From Moringa oleifera (lineage: Eukaryota; Streptophyta; Magnoliopsida; Brassicales; Moringaceae): DNA of 64,000 bases. The stretch's first letter is position 1. Each line of letters begins with the position of its first letter. Below, one piece after another: positions 10,400 through 22,975 of this stretch. Below the pieces are notes generated by a model. The model made no database searches and had not been told where the DNA came from. It saw only the letters and a list, made by a program, of their open reading frames with translations. The translations under genes and the position numbers were made by a program. Where the stretch lies: contig JAJFZO010000734.1 of NCBI GenBank assembly GCA_021397835.1, positions 496,001 to 560,000 of the forward strand, read 5' to 3'.

Positions 10400-11500
10400 T
10401 TTCAGCATAGTGGATTTGTTTCTTCATCTTCAAAAGCACTTAAATAAAGTAGCTATGACTTTCTTTTCCACTAGATTTGGCCTATTGAGAAGACTCTCTC
10501 CTTACTAGTCAAGCCTCTTTGAGAACCTCAACCTTATAAACCTCCTTCTAAAGGTTCTGTATTTCTTAAGGATTTGAACAATTGATTAGCTACTACGATC
10601 ATGGGCATATTTCTCTTTTTGGTCCAAACTCTCACATATTTTAAGTCTAATTGGCATTCATGTCCATCAAAGACCTTTAGCATTGTATTGGTGAATATGG
10701 TTCCTGCCTCTGTTGCCCTGAAAATGGAGCCTTTTGCATCTGGCTCATGAAATTCATTGAAGATCCATAGGTTATAACAGTCATGTGCTTCTCTAAAATC
10801 ATATCTTTTAGGGCTGGACCAACATATCTTTAGTATTTTTGATAGGATGATCAAGATTAGGCTCTTCTAGGTGCTTGACTCTCTATAAAGTATGACTTCT
10901 TTATCTTTCAGTGGATACAAAAAAAAAAAAAAAAAAAAAGAAAGGAAAGGCATCAAATTCCTTCATAATAGAGTTTTCACACTTTTTTATGACATTAATG
11001 CTATTGCTTAAAGCCTTCAAAGTCTTTCCATAATGTTTGCAGCCATATGTTCCAATTGTATTTAGAGCAAGATAAGTGGCACGACTATTTTCTTGGAGGA
11101 TGTTGTGTCATTTTCTTCATAATCACCCTTAGTTACAGTCATTCTTTACTTTGATTAGCTAGACAATGTCACAATTTCCCATGGATTGGGATAACTGCAT
11201 ATTTTATCCTGCAAGAGATTAGTCTATCTTAATCATGTGTCAACTGTCTACTTAATAGCGTTTCATAGGTCATTGGCATAGTTGCTCATAGTATTAACAT
11301 CTTTTTTTTCTTTAAAGTGTTTTTCTTTGCCTTTGATTTTTTCAATGATCTTAGTTATACCAAAATCTAATTGATAACAAGATTTAGTAGTCTAATTAAT
11401 AGCATAATTTATGCCTAATTTTGCTCCTTCTAATGGCATTTTATTGTCAGTAAGCCCTTCATCTGAAATATTGTTATTGATTCATTTTTCATTACATTAA
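10400..11500 (-). pseudogene. Rep-like superfamily 3 helicase remnant, copy A
   Basis: The clearest part is the 106-codon frame at 10,534-10,854. Residues 29-35 read LWIFNEF (Walker B-like). Around residues 61-80 is a DG...LD.KY...TKK block resembling motif B'. Residues 85-92 read MIVVANQL, with the Asn typical of Walker C (sensor 1). Just upstream in the same frame (10,884-10,861) is a degenerate Walker A reading R-E-S-S-T-stop-K-S. This order matches the SF3 helicase domain of replication proteins of circular ssDNA (CRESS) viruses and related plasmids. Farther upstream the frame continues with many stops, and I could not identify the HUH nickase motifs with confidence. A run of about 22 A's (plus strand) interrupts it near 10,918-10,939. 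After residue 106 a stop and a frameshift precede a helicase-tail-like stretch. The gene is broken. The viral or plasmid origin is inferred from motifs alone. Confidence 0.55.
10917..10940. repeat. Poly(A) tract
   Basis: A homopolymer of about 22 A's on the plus strand, followed by AAAGGAAAGG, inside the Rep-like remnant. Whether copy B has it cannot be seen, because copy B leaves the window earlier. Confidence 0.9.
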
Positions 11501-12499
11501 CATGTCTTGATAAATATGAATTGAAGCTTTAACCTTATGTTTAATCATCCTATTCAAGAAGGATCTTTAAATCACTGCTAGGGCAATTTCATAGATTTCA
11601 ATCTAGCCCTTTATTATTAGTGGTTTGCTTTCAAAAGGGGATTGATTCCCAACAACCCTACTAATAAAGAGACTTGAAAGTAGTAAATGATGCAAACACT
11701 AGAGCATCGTATCTTATGAAGAATTATAAAAGAGCTCGAAGGTCATAACATAATTTAAGAGATTTAGAACTCATGTTTTTATTAAATAAAAATGGCTTAT
11801 AGTTCGTTTTACTCATAATTAAAAGCATTAATTGAAAGTCGAAACTTCAAACTTTAAAACAAGGCTGTTTGGTCCTCCCATTTAAGAATACTTCACTCTC
11901 CTTAAAGCGCTTACATACAAGGAAGGAAGATGTTTAAGGCTTACACATATGCGAACTACAATAAGATCACAAATTGTAAACTGGACACTTCCTCCCATTG
12001 AACTCCCAATAGTAAACAAGAGTTGGAAAATAACCCTTATCCCAATAGGGTGTTTGAGCTGATATAATCTAATGTTTCACATGTGGTGCTTTCTTCGAAC
12101 TGTCCATCTCTATTTGTTGTAGATCCCCCACGCAATGGTCTCATTGCAAGTAGCCATCCTTTTTGTTGTAGCTTTTCATCCGTTCAACATAGCTTTGTTG
12201 CTTTTCCTTGCTTTTTGCATCAACAGACCCCCTTACTTATTGGCTTAGTGGCCACTTTATTGATTCTAACAAATAGGAAAAGAAGATTTACAGTCTTAAT
12301 AATAAACAAACAGGCATTTTTAGGACTAGCCCGCTTCTCGTTCCTCAAAAGAGCAATTCTTCGCACATAATTAAGGGAACCATTGTAAGATTACTAGAAC
12401 ACTAGATACAGGGATTACCCAAGCTAATGATAAAGGCAAGAACACTTTCTGGCCAAATTCAATTAATCGATCATAATGATATCGTAGAAATGCTACATG

Positions 12500-12560
<61 letters not shown>

Positions 12561-13519
12561 AGAGAGAAAAAAGAATCACCTTAATACTAAACTAAATCAA
12601 GCCTAGGATCTTCTTGAAAATGGGAAGATCTAGGCTAGGCGGCCAACCTCTTAGGGAGGGCGAGACGCATGTTCTAACTAAGTAAGGATACAGCTCTGTG
12701 GATTACTCATCGGGCCTAATAGGTGGTGTTATCACACCATTCTCAAAGGAATCGTACGTGACACCCTCAAACCAACATGTCCTTCCTTTTTATTCCTAGG
12801 CAGGCATTTTCATTCGTTTATTGATTAATTCAAAGTACTTGTAGCTTGCTTCCAAGTCTAAGTGCTAGCATTAAAAGCATGTCACCGAAAGCAAACTTTC
12901 GAGCTAAGAAGGAGCCATGAGCGCCCCTGCAATCTTTTTAAAGCAAGAAGTAACATTGACAAAGGATGATTATAAAAATCATAATATTAGTAAAGACATG
13001 TTAGCCTAACCATAATAAGGAGCCTTTTCTTGACCGCTAATGCTTTACTAATAAGAAGGGTTTTTCTTGCTTATTCAATATTACTTTGGCTTTGTTGTCC
13101 ATATTTTATTGTAATGAAAGCTACTGTAATGAAGGAAGAAGGCATTAGCATTAGAAAGACTATAGGGGCATTCTGAGTTGACTATAATACATGTCATCAG
13201 GAATAACAAAGCTAAGCCAAATAGTCTTTTTGATATCAAAAGCCCCAAAACTAGCTACTTTATAGAAGATAACTAATGTAAGCCTACTCAACTAATCTCA
13301 TAAGTAAATGCCTATTTGCATTGCAACTAATAGAAAAAAAATAACAACTACAAGATTAGACTAGTAGTTAAGTGCTCTTTATTGTTCAAATCGACCAGGT
13401 CTGAGCTTCCCAAGCTTTGTGCTGTTGTGGAACTCTATAAGGGGCTCACCACTTTGATTTACTATATTTGAGTCATTGGAGTAATTTGGGATTGTATTCC
13501 ACACCAAGCATTTGTACTT
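11501..13519. other. No recognised gene; contains a (TG)n microsatellite
   Basis: Short ORFs such as 12,083-12,370 (95 codons, plus, no motif recognised) lie here, with nothing to support coding. Copy B cannot be compared because it ends with the window. Confidence 0.5.
12500..12558. repeat. (AT)n(TG)n compound microsatellite
   Basis: A run of AT dinucleotides passes directly into more than twenty TG dinucleotides. Confidence 0.95.
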
Positions 13520-13870
13520 ATGAGCTATTATAGACTAGTAGATTTAGTGGTCAATAATCATTTAGACTTGGTAAAGGTTATCATGGCACCTGTAGTAGGA
13601 TATAAGACTTATCAAAATTCCCATGGACTAATTTATGATGTCTCTATCGCTAATATTCATCAAGCAGGCCACATGGATTGGCCAAAGTCTTCTTTGGCTA
13701 ATAAGACCTCAATCCCAAAGCCTTTAGAGTATTTTTTGGATAGGCACCTTTATGTGCATGGGGAATTCACTGCTAATAAATCCTTACCAATGTCGTCCTT
13801 CTTCCCTTGCTACCTTCTGACCCGTAGGACTATACAATCACAACTTTCAAACACTCACGCTCGAATATGA
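13520..13870 (+). CDS. Unassigned 116-codon ORF
   Basis: The frame is open for 116 codons with a balanced amino-acid composition, including several His, Trp and Pro residues and words such as HLYVHGEF and HMDWPKSS. I do not recognise a family. No neighbouring exon, ribosomal or mitochondrial gene context supports it, and it has no second copy in the window. It may be a remnant of a longer protein or chance. Confidence 0.2.
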   Translation: MSYYRLVDLVVNNHLDLVKVIMAPVVGYKTYQNSHGLIYDVSIANIHQAGHMDWPKSSLANKTSIPKPLEYFLDRHLYVHGEFTANKSLPMSSFFPCYLLTRRTIQSQLSNTHARI

Positions 13871-16800
13871 GACTGCTTGTTGAACATCTGATAACGCATT
13901 GCTCCGAACTAAGCTATGCAATAATTAAATCTCCTTGATCCTTGCAGGATGTGCTTGATGATCCCTATAATACACTCTCTTAGGGACTTCTTACTCAATC
14001 TTTTTCACTAGTTAATCATTGTCCAATAAACTCCTTATTTTGCTCATCCCTTTCTTCAGTTATTTTATTAGAACACTATCATCTAGGTTCCTACACTTTT
14101 CATGGATGGCAAAATGTAGATGGCAAGTTGTTATATAGATACAGTGCTTGACACATAGATAATTCTCTAGCCATCACAAAAGTTACATAGGAGTCATCCT
14201 CAGAGAGTCTTCCTGGATGATCGTACTGATGAATCCTATTGTACCTTATGCAGCTACTGTTATTGATCCTAGAAAGCCTACCCAAAGGTTCAGGTAATTA
14301 GATTATAAGAAATGGGCAATACGTTTTCGTATTTCTATGAGAAGATTTAAGAAACCCACAACTCTCAATAACAAGTCCTCGGCATATTTTGCCTAACAAA
14401 TACTTATTAAGTAATCGGTTTTTAAGGGGCCAACTTATAGGCCAGGCATCTCTTTGATCTAATAACTAGTATCGCCTTTTTGTCCCGCCTTATGAGTAGC
14501 CATTTCTTTTACAATACTTAATAAGGTCTTTCATGGCCTAATTATTATTACAATATTCTCTACCATAGAATTCGCCTTGAAGGTCAATTAGATGACTTTT
14601 ATGAGGAAAAACAACGCAAAATAGGCTTAAGCACTTGTTAAGGAAGGGGACAAGGGTCGATAAAAGGTAAAACAGAAGGCATTTTCTAATTGCCCCTGAG
14701 GTGAAAGGTGCTTGGAGAGAGGGGTGTTTCACGATGAAACAAGGGAATGAAAGGCCGCTTTGCATTGGATGATTTTTACCCCTCCTAAGAATGATGGCTC
14801 TATTGTCTTAGGGAGTGTTAAAGCTTGCTTTTCCTCTAGAGTTTTCTTAGTCATCAATAGGACTTGTCCTCAATAAAACTAATCTAATTCTCTGAACAAT
14901 CGAAATTTCATAGTTTTATTGAATTCTCCCTATTTCCTAATCGAGCTTATGTAGGTAGATATTGTCTGGTAGGGCCGATAGTAGTACATTGTGTAGGATG
15001 AAGTAAGGAAATTTCTTATTGCTTATAAGTTGTCTGGTAGAAAAGACTTTCTAAATGAAGTAAAAGAAGTTAGGATCTTCAATCTTTTCCTTAAAGATTG
15101 GGATGAGTTGATGTAAGTCGATGGTATGGAAACACTTTATGATGTCGAATTCTAAAAACTAATGAGAGATTTTCCACTATTTTTTGATCCGTTTTAAGAC
15201 TAAGTGGCAGCCTTCATGTGAGCAAAAATGCGATATGTGCAGAAACTCGAGATCATAAATGGATTGGAGTACCATTCTGATTGCCTCTTCCATGATCTTT
15301 TCTATAGGTAGAACTACTATGAACGATCTAAAGTTTGACCTTTATTTCTTTCTTCGTACTTTAAAGAGCGGCAAACCTCATTGTTTGCTCCATTTATTAA
15401 TAATCAAGGACCCCTTGTCATCCTTTTAGTGACTCATAGGGCTTCTTTCTGCTCAATATTTTTGGTTCTTAAGAATTTTTGACACCTCTCCCAGGATTGA
15501 AATGATTGTCCCTGCCAAATGGGTTTATAACCATCCTTGAATGATCTTAAGTACTGTTCACTTCCTCACCATTCTTATCCATCACTTGCAATCCACACAG
15601 ATGTCTTTGCACCCCCCACCAAAGTGGATGAGAAAGAAAGGATTTCTCAAAATAACCCCTTGCTTCCAAACTCAAGCTATGAGGCTTTACCATATAAGCA
15701 TCTGGTACATGCATCAATTCGTGGGAAAGTGAAAGATCACAATCACTGAAGATCTCCCCTTTAATCTTAGATTGGTCATTTAAGGGTTCACTACGATTCA
15801 TTTTGTGCTTGCACACTAGGCTACCCTTATCCGAAAGCTCCATGGGACCATCTATCATTGGTTTTCATGCAAAAGGGTTTATTGCACAAACCAAGACACA
15901 GACTCCCAAAGAGGAAAGCCCTATGAATGTTAGATGTAAAGCTCTATACCTCATTAAGATCATATTGGCATACTCTTCTGAAAAGGAAAAAAAAAAAAAA
16001 AGAAGAGTAGACCCCTATTAAAGATGAGAGTAAGGTACAACAATGCCATTTTTGTCCACTGCCCTTCTCACAAAAGTGTACATGGACGTTAATGCTCATA
16101 CAGCTCCCAGTTAGTAAGTAGTTAGCCTTTTTTTGCATGGAATGGATGGAAGTGTCGAAAAATTGAATTACATGGAGGAATTCCATTTTTCTTTTTAGTA
16201 ATAACATGATAAAAGTATCCCTTTCACAAAAACCTATGGATCCCTTGCCTATCATGCCACTTCATCACCTTAAGGTCCTCGAGAAGATCATGATGAGCTT
16301 TTTCCATTAATGTTTTTATAGATTTTGAAAATTTCATAATGGATCAAGATGAGAATAAATCTCATAATTTAAGAAATACTCATTCTAGAGCTTTCACTCT
16401 CCTTTAGGGCTTTTTATAGATAAAGAGGTGAGTCGAGGGTAGGCCCCCATTCGATTTATTTCTTAAATTCAAAAGAAGATCTCACATTCGATGACCCTGA
16501 ACAAGAAAGAACAGCTCTTGATGTGAAATTAATAGCAAAAAAAGAAGAGGAATTAGATGCCCTAGAGTAAAAGCCTTAGATAAGCCTTAAAAAAACATGC
16601 CTACAATGGACTGGACATAAATAATGGAAAGAAGAAAAGGGCCTTGATGATGATCCTATGTTAATTTTTGCCTTGCCTTGATCATGCACTCTTAACACCC
16701 AAAGCAACATACCAAAAAAAGAGAAAAAAATCTCTCTATTATTTAATTAAGAGAATCGTTATTTTGACTTATGGACTACGTGGGAAATACGAGAGTTAGG

Positions 16801-19800
16801 CAAACTGTTATATGTTCTCCCTTTGCCCTTGAACAATAAAGAACCATTTATCTTCTCTTCGATAGTAGTCAATCGATTAGCATTTATGGTCAATCAATAA
16901 GCTCGCAGATCTCTTCTTCTATATGATAAATTGCCATATTGCAACACCACTTTGACGTCGATTCTCCTTGTTTTTTTGAGCATCCCATGCTATGACTTCG
17001 ACTTTGAGTATGATGAATGAATGGAAAGATCTTTATAAAAGTCCCTATTAAATCTACCCAAAAAGTTAATATATATATATATATAGGTAAGAGGGAGAAT
17101 TAGGAGTTTTTTTAAAAAAGATGAACAGTTGACATGAAACGAGTCTCATAATAAATGTCTTAATTAGGTGTAAGTTCAAAATCAAGCTAAAAGATAATGA
17201 AAAGATTAGGGTTTTTGCCATTGTAAACAGACCTTAGTTTGACCTTTAAATGATTGGGTGATAGATGTGCTTTGCCATCTTCTAGTTAATATGATATGTA
17301 ACCAAACTGCACCCTTTGCCATTCTATCAATAAGAAAGTCAATATCAATAGTTGAGGAAGAATAGTAGTCCCTTGGTCATCAATAAGTAGTTGAATAATC
17401 CTAGTAATGGTCCTCTTACCTAGCAGAGTTAATCCTTAATTGGAAATGATAAGGAGAAAAAAGATTTCACATTACAGTTTAAACATGTTGCTTTATGCAT
17501 AAGCATAGTAGAATTTGAATCTGTTGGCTCAAATGAATGGCTCTCGACTTACTTTCATAAGAAACGCTTTCATTAACTAAGAAGTGACAATTTTTGACCC
17601 ATATGATCTTAGGCTCAAAAAGATGAGGAAACTAACAATTTCACACTTAAAGATTAAGTTCATCAGTGATATTTTCCATGGTGTCTTAAGAAAGCAGCTT
17701 CGAATATGACATTCGTACCCATAAAAAGTTTTGGCAGGCATTACTATGATCTTGAAGCCCTCGCTAAAAAGTATGGCTCACTACTAAAGAAGGTTCAGAC
17801 ATCCTTCGACTTAGCCTTATGATCCACTAATTCATCTCTTGATATGGTATCCCTTAAAGAAGGTGGATAAGGTAAAAAAAAAATGGTGAAAGTAGAAGAA
17901 AAGATGTTCAATTTAAGGTTCTCACCCTTGGAAATAGGTATTGAACAAAGAATATAATAGGTCAGGTAAAACCTCATTTAAGAGGAAAGATCTATCAAAG
18001 AAAAAAGTTGGGAGCCAAAGGTTTTTTTTTTTTTTTCAATGTTATGCTTTAAAAGTTAGATTTGGAACAAAAATAACCCTTATCTATATTTTATATAGGA
18101 ATTCGTAATGGGACGTTTTTTTCATAGATCATTCGAGCAAGAAAGGTACAATGCCTTACCAAGGCCTTTGACCACCTTTGAGGTCATCCGAAGCCACTTT
18201 AGGGCAGTTTATTGACCGAAGTAATACAATGTTCAATGGTGAGGCAAAGTACTAGTGAGAAGCCTCTGTTAGGATTTTTTTCCCATGTGGTTTTCTTACC
18301 CATAAATAATAAGACCGTCTTTCTACGCCCCCTGAAAAGTTATTCTGGTTGATTTTTTACTAATGCATTGGTGCTTGATCCTTGCAATCTACTTTCATAG
18401 GTATACTTTGACGCATCTTTGAACAAGCATATCTTAATGTTTTTACTATTCTTGCTCACCACCTGATCATTCTTATGGCATCTCGATTCGCTTTCGAAGT
18501 GGATTTAGTCTTCATTTTCCCTTTTCATTGAGTGTAAAGTTCCTGGTAATCACCTCTGCAAGATTGATTTGGCTCAAAAGCACCTTTTCTTTCACAACTG
18601 AGGAGTTTGTCGATGCAAGAAGTCTTTCTATTCCATGAGTAGACACTTTTCAAGAGAGTCTTTCTTTCATCGACTTGCTCTTTTGACCTACTTGAGAAGG
18701 AAAATTCTCACAAGATTATTAATAAATGTAGGTCACATATAAGTGTGGATGCTTCCTAAGGCAAATGTATTTTCTTCTTTAAAAGTGGCTGCTTATGGGA
18801 CTTTTGCTTTGCGATCTCCAAGATTAAGATCTTTTTCTATATCTATTGATATCTCTCTGGAATGAGAATTTTTTCTTCAAATAAAGCCAGCAAATTAGTT
18901 TTAAAAAGATCTTTTATTAATCGATAAGCCCAAACATTCCCTCAACTTAAAACATTTCCTACGAGTAGTTTCATAATTCTAACCTGGGGTTCGGTTCTAA
19001 CCATTCTTGCGAAGGACAACCTTGCTCTTAGCAAAAGATTAAACACCAAGCATGAAGCAAGTTCATGATCCAATGGATTCCCTAAAATTGGATGACACAA
19101 GTCAAACTAGAATTGAAAGATTAATATAGGTCTTGACAGGTTCTAATTGAAAGAAACAGTATGTATGCTAAAAGGACGTATAGGCAAGCCTTTATTGATT
19201 TTTCACATGGATTGCTTTCCATTATTTTTTGTTCCATAGGCATACATTACAGTCTAATATGCTTTATGACTTTAAGGGACCAAAAAGAAGTCTTTTAATC
19301 CTTCTTGAGCCTACTCCCATCTTTCAAATTAAGCTTCTGATTTAGTTGGTGTAGACATTGAAGGATCAACTCACACTACATAGGAAAGGCTTTCGATTAA
19401 AGTGCTCGGATTTGTTTCGAAGTTAGTTTAGGAATCTATTTTTGGTTTGGTTGGTGTTCCAACATCTTGAATCTAAGTGGCTCTGAACTTAGGTTTGCCT
19501 ACCTTTCTAGTTATAAAAAGAAGAGTGGGACTTCAAAGCCTTAATTCAAGCTAGAAATACCACTAAAACTAGCCATTTTGATAATAATAAGTGGTGACAA
19601 TGAAAAGGCACTTTTTTAAGCCTAAGGGGCAATGAACGAGGTAGGATAAAGTGAAAAAGAATAGTATTTGATTAGGGCAGGCTGAGGAGGCCCTAAGTAT
19701 TCTTTCTTTTCATGAGTGGTGGACAAGGAAGAAAACTATTCCTTATATCTTTAAGAATTAAAGACAAATAGCCATTTAAAGACCTTTCAAAGACCACTTT

Positions 19801-22498
19801 ATAAAGGGCATGTATCACGCTTAATAGAACCATACTTTACTATGTCAACAGGAGAGAGAAAGAGGGAGGACAACAAAGGAAGGCTTCTTATATATTTGAA
19901 AATTGAATCATCATGCACTTTAGGTCCTTCTGAAAGCCATGATGTAAGGTTACATGAGTAGTGAAAGACTAAGCTCACTTGTGCTTTCATACTTCACAAT
20001 ACCCAAGCTGCGAAGCTTTAAAGCCATATCATATGGATTGGTAAACTCAAATCAAAACACCAAACCCGGGAGGTTTCCAAAGTCAAGTCTCGATCCTGTA
20101 TAATTGACCTGTTTCATACCAATTGGTATCTGACTTACTTAATGCACTAATAAGTATTCGCATTGCTGCCTTGGCTTCGTGTTAAGGGCACAAGGGAAAG
20201 AACAATTACTCTATTAACGTAATATTCATTCATAGTGTCGTCATTCCATTATCAGGTTTAAACGAATGTGTTTGAGGAAATAACTCCTCCCTATGAAACT
20301 AATGATCTGCCTCTTAACAACATTCTCATGAAGAGAAAACAAAAGTCTCTTGAAATGGGAAGAAAAACCAATGGATTGTAGTAGTTTCATAAGGCAACTA
20401 CCCTTATTTGAAGGGGTGCACCTAAGAAAGGAAGTAGCTTATATTTTTTTCTTTTTAAACTACAACTAGCAAAAAAAGACTTTGCCTCTTTTGAGAAAAA
20501 GAGTGAGAAAAGGGATCGAAAAGATTAATTACCAAGCAAAGGAAAGCAAGCGCTACCAGTGTTGTAAGGAAAACCCCTAGGATGCCATGGAAATTAAAAA
20601 CTGTTAGATAAGAATGTTCATTGAATTGTTTTTAGTAAATTTAACCAACTAAGCTACCTAAATAACCTTTGTAACTGAGAAAAGGCAGTTTTATTGATTT
20701 CCAATTTCGAAACTGAGTGTGCGAAGTCACAAGCTGATAAGTTACATATGAAGTTAAAGAAACCCAGTTAAGAAATGAAAGTTATAGCGATCAAGCTAAA
20801 ACTGAAACTCGAGCCAAAAATGTAAGGAAAGGTCCCAACTACCAACCACACTTTGCTATATTGCAAAATCAAGAAATGAAGTGAGGGAAGGGCTTTGACA
20901 TATGGAGTGCTGATAGGCCGCTAGTCTTTTGGTTTTTCTAGGATTGTATATGGATAGGTTCAAAGAGCTAACTACCCATTTGATAGCCACTCAAAACATC
21001 TAATGACACAGTGAGGGTAAGCTGAGTGGAATGAAATGTGGTTATTTTCATATATTTCTCCTAGAGTTACTACTTCCTTTGTTTTGTAGTTTTGAGTTCC
21101 CTTTCCATTTAAAGGTTAGGAGTGATAGGGAGCTTCTACTACTTTAGTAAGGGCTCGCTCATGCAAGTAAATGCACATGCAGTGAGATCCTCATATGGGC
21201 TCTAGATTGCATTCAAAGGCCTATCCTAATCACTCATATGAGGCACCCCTTACCAAGATACTATAGTTTGGTCTCTAATACCATTCTTATAATTGACCTA
21301 CCTCTTAGCAATGTATGCTCAGTTATTATTCTATACTTATATGATAAGTCAAGTGTGCTAAAAGAGACCTTATAGCTCACAAAGTAAAGTCAATCGAGCA
21401 TTCCTATTATTAATAAGCTCTAATTCCTTCTCTTTTCCTTGCATATAATTTAAGAGATTTGAGATAAACAGGTGTTATAGCCTTGATTCGTTAGCATTAT
21501 GCCCTTTAAATTTGGCAAGACTATAAGTCATCATTTTAACGAGAAAGTATAAAAAACCTTCACAACACGTTACTATGCGCTTGGTGGGTTGTAATTATCA
21601 ATGTGCTCCCAAAGATTGTAGGCCCTTTCATACACAAATTTTAGGGCATTTAGTTAGCTTATGTCTTCACTCTCACTTCTGTACTCTTTTTCTTAACTCT
21701 TTCGATGTCCTTCTTTCATCTTTGCCATCTCCCTAACCAAATTGATTTATACACCGTCCATCCTATGCTTAGTTCATAGGAATTGTAAGTTTGATAATCA
21801 AAGGTTGGAATATCTCTATTGTTCTTAGCAAGCCACTTCATGCTCAAAGCAAATGCCAAATCTTGAAGCTAGAATGTGTGAGAACTAGAGCTTCAAAAGA
21901 AGCCATATCGAGGGTTGGTAATATGGTTAGAAGTCCACTTTGTTATAACATTCTACATCTTCTAACATAAATAAAAGATGTTAAATTATCTTAACATCTT
22001 TTCTTTAGTTATTCCTATGAATATATTGCCTTATTTTGATTAATTTCCTGCATATGTTCCTTTTCCTACTAAGAAAGCTCCTTAACATGCTGTTGATTAG
22101 CTACAGCTTTCTTTTAGATATGCGGATAATACCTTCGTAAAGAAACTTTGGTTCCATCCTATACTTCTTATTGAACAAATTTCAATATAAATGGTTATCC
22201 TTCTAGTTGTGATGATTTATTTTATTCAAAGCGAAGTGAGCAATGTTATTGTCCCCTTCCTTCTCCTAGCACTTATTAAAATTGCATGCAGGTCATCGAG
22301 ATTGGGAACATCATATTAAAATGACTCGATCTGTGAATGCAACCCTTGGCTTACCCAATATTGGCCAAGGAATGGGCCAATTCCTTCATTCAATGCATAT
22401 TGATTGAGAATCCCTTTAGGATATTAGATCATGAACCTTCTTTCAGGTCCAAAAGGGAACTCTTGGTTAGGTCCGTCAGTGACTTGGATTGATGCTTA
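13871..22498. other. Gene-poor stretch, unassigned
   Basis: I find no recognisable protein domain, tRNA or rRNA. Frames longer than 100 codons occur only near 15.5-16.3 kb on the minus strand (15,547-15,858 and 15,944-16,255), with overlapping open frames on the other strand and no motif. Short CTTT, AAAGAA and GAAAG words are frequent, like plant mitochondrial spacer DNA, which would fit a decayed NUMT. This is a texture argument only. Confidence 0.45.
17064..17087. repeat. (AT)n microsatellite
   Basis: An uninterrupted run of about ten AT dinucleotides. Confidence 0.9.
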
Positions 22499-22975
22499 TC
22501 AATAATAAAAAGCTTGGGATTCATGCCATGTATGTGGCACATAATTAGTTTTATCGATGCGATTCAACAGATCACAGGGAAGTTTGGTCTTTGGAGTCAA
22601 ACAACAAATTATGATACAAGAGGGGCGCTCTAACATGCCATTTTGGTAACACTCATGGGATCTAGTCAACAAAGGTGTAACTATGAAGTCAGTCAGGCAA
22701 CTCTTTGGAGAATGATTGAAGAAATGTGAGGAAAAAAGTGTTGTTTGCAAGTAAACCCAATAAAGCCACAAGGTAGAGAGCCTTTCAATGAAGCCTGCAC
22801 CTCTTGGGAAAAAGAAATAATAGACATTGCCAGAGTTTCCCAATAAGGGGTCAACAACAGCTAGGGAAAAAGCTTCACCAGTTACTTTATCCATAAGAAT
22901 GTCATGAAGGTTCTCTCTGGGCTTTCTCAAAAAGATAGCTTTAGAGCGTAAATCAAACTGATGATAGGTGAGCAA
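22499..22975 (-). CDS. Unassigned 158-codon ORF
   Basis: This is one of the longest open frames in the window. It has a hydrophobic middle (about residues 65-90, rich in Leu, Trp, Tyr, Phe) that could be a membrane segment, and it ends with Tyr-Tyr. I recognise no family and no conserved motif. It lies in a stretch with no other supported gene, has no second copy in the window, and may be chance or a relic of a mitochondrial-type ORF. Confidence 0.2.
   Translation of the reverse strand: MLTYHQFDLRSKAIFLRKPRENLHDILMDKVTGEAFSLAVVDPLLGNSGNVYYFFFPRGAGFIERLSTLWLYWVYLQTTLFSSHFFNHSPKSCLTDFIVTPLLTRSHECYQNGMLERPSCIIICCLTPKTKLPCDLLNRIDKTNYVPHTWHESQAFYY

Larger units (their letters stand above)
1..10740. 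repeat. Segmental duplication, copy A (left)
   Basis: This segment aligns collinearly, in the same orientation, with about 52,385-64,000. The match starts at the first bases of the window and can be followed through the CACTA element to about 10,740, where copy B runs off the window. By eye the copies agree at most positions, and many differences are C/T or G/A. The copies differ by several indels: copy A has about 130 bp that B lacks (about 2,697-2,824), and lacks blocks present in B at 53,405-54,092, 55,441-55,802 and about 56,660-56,745. Outside the CACTA element and the minus-strand ORFs near 9.7-11.5 kb I recognise no genes here. The left limit is unknown because copy A begins at the window edge. 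Confidence 0.93.

Noticed and set aside
15547..15858. Overlapping open frames on both strands (also 15,537-15,749 and 15,541-15,732 plus)
   Set aside because: Three frames are open over the same bases without any motif, as expected by chance in a stop-poor patch.
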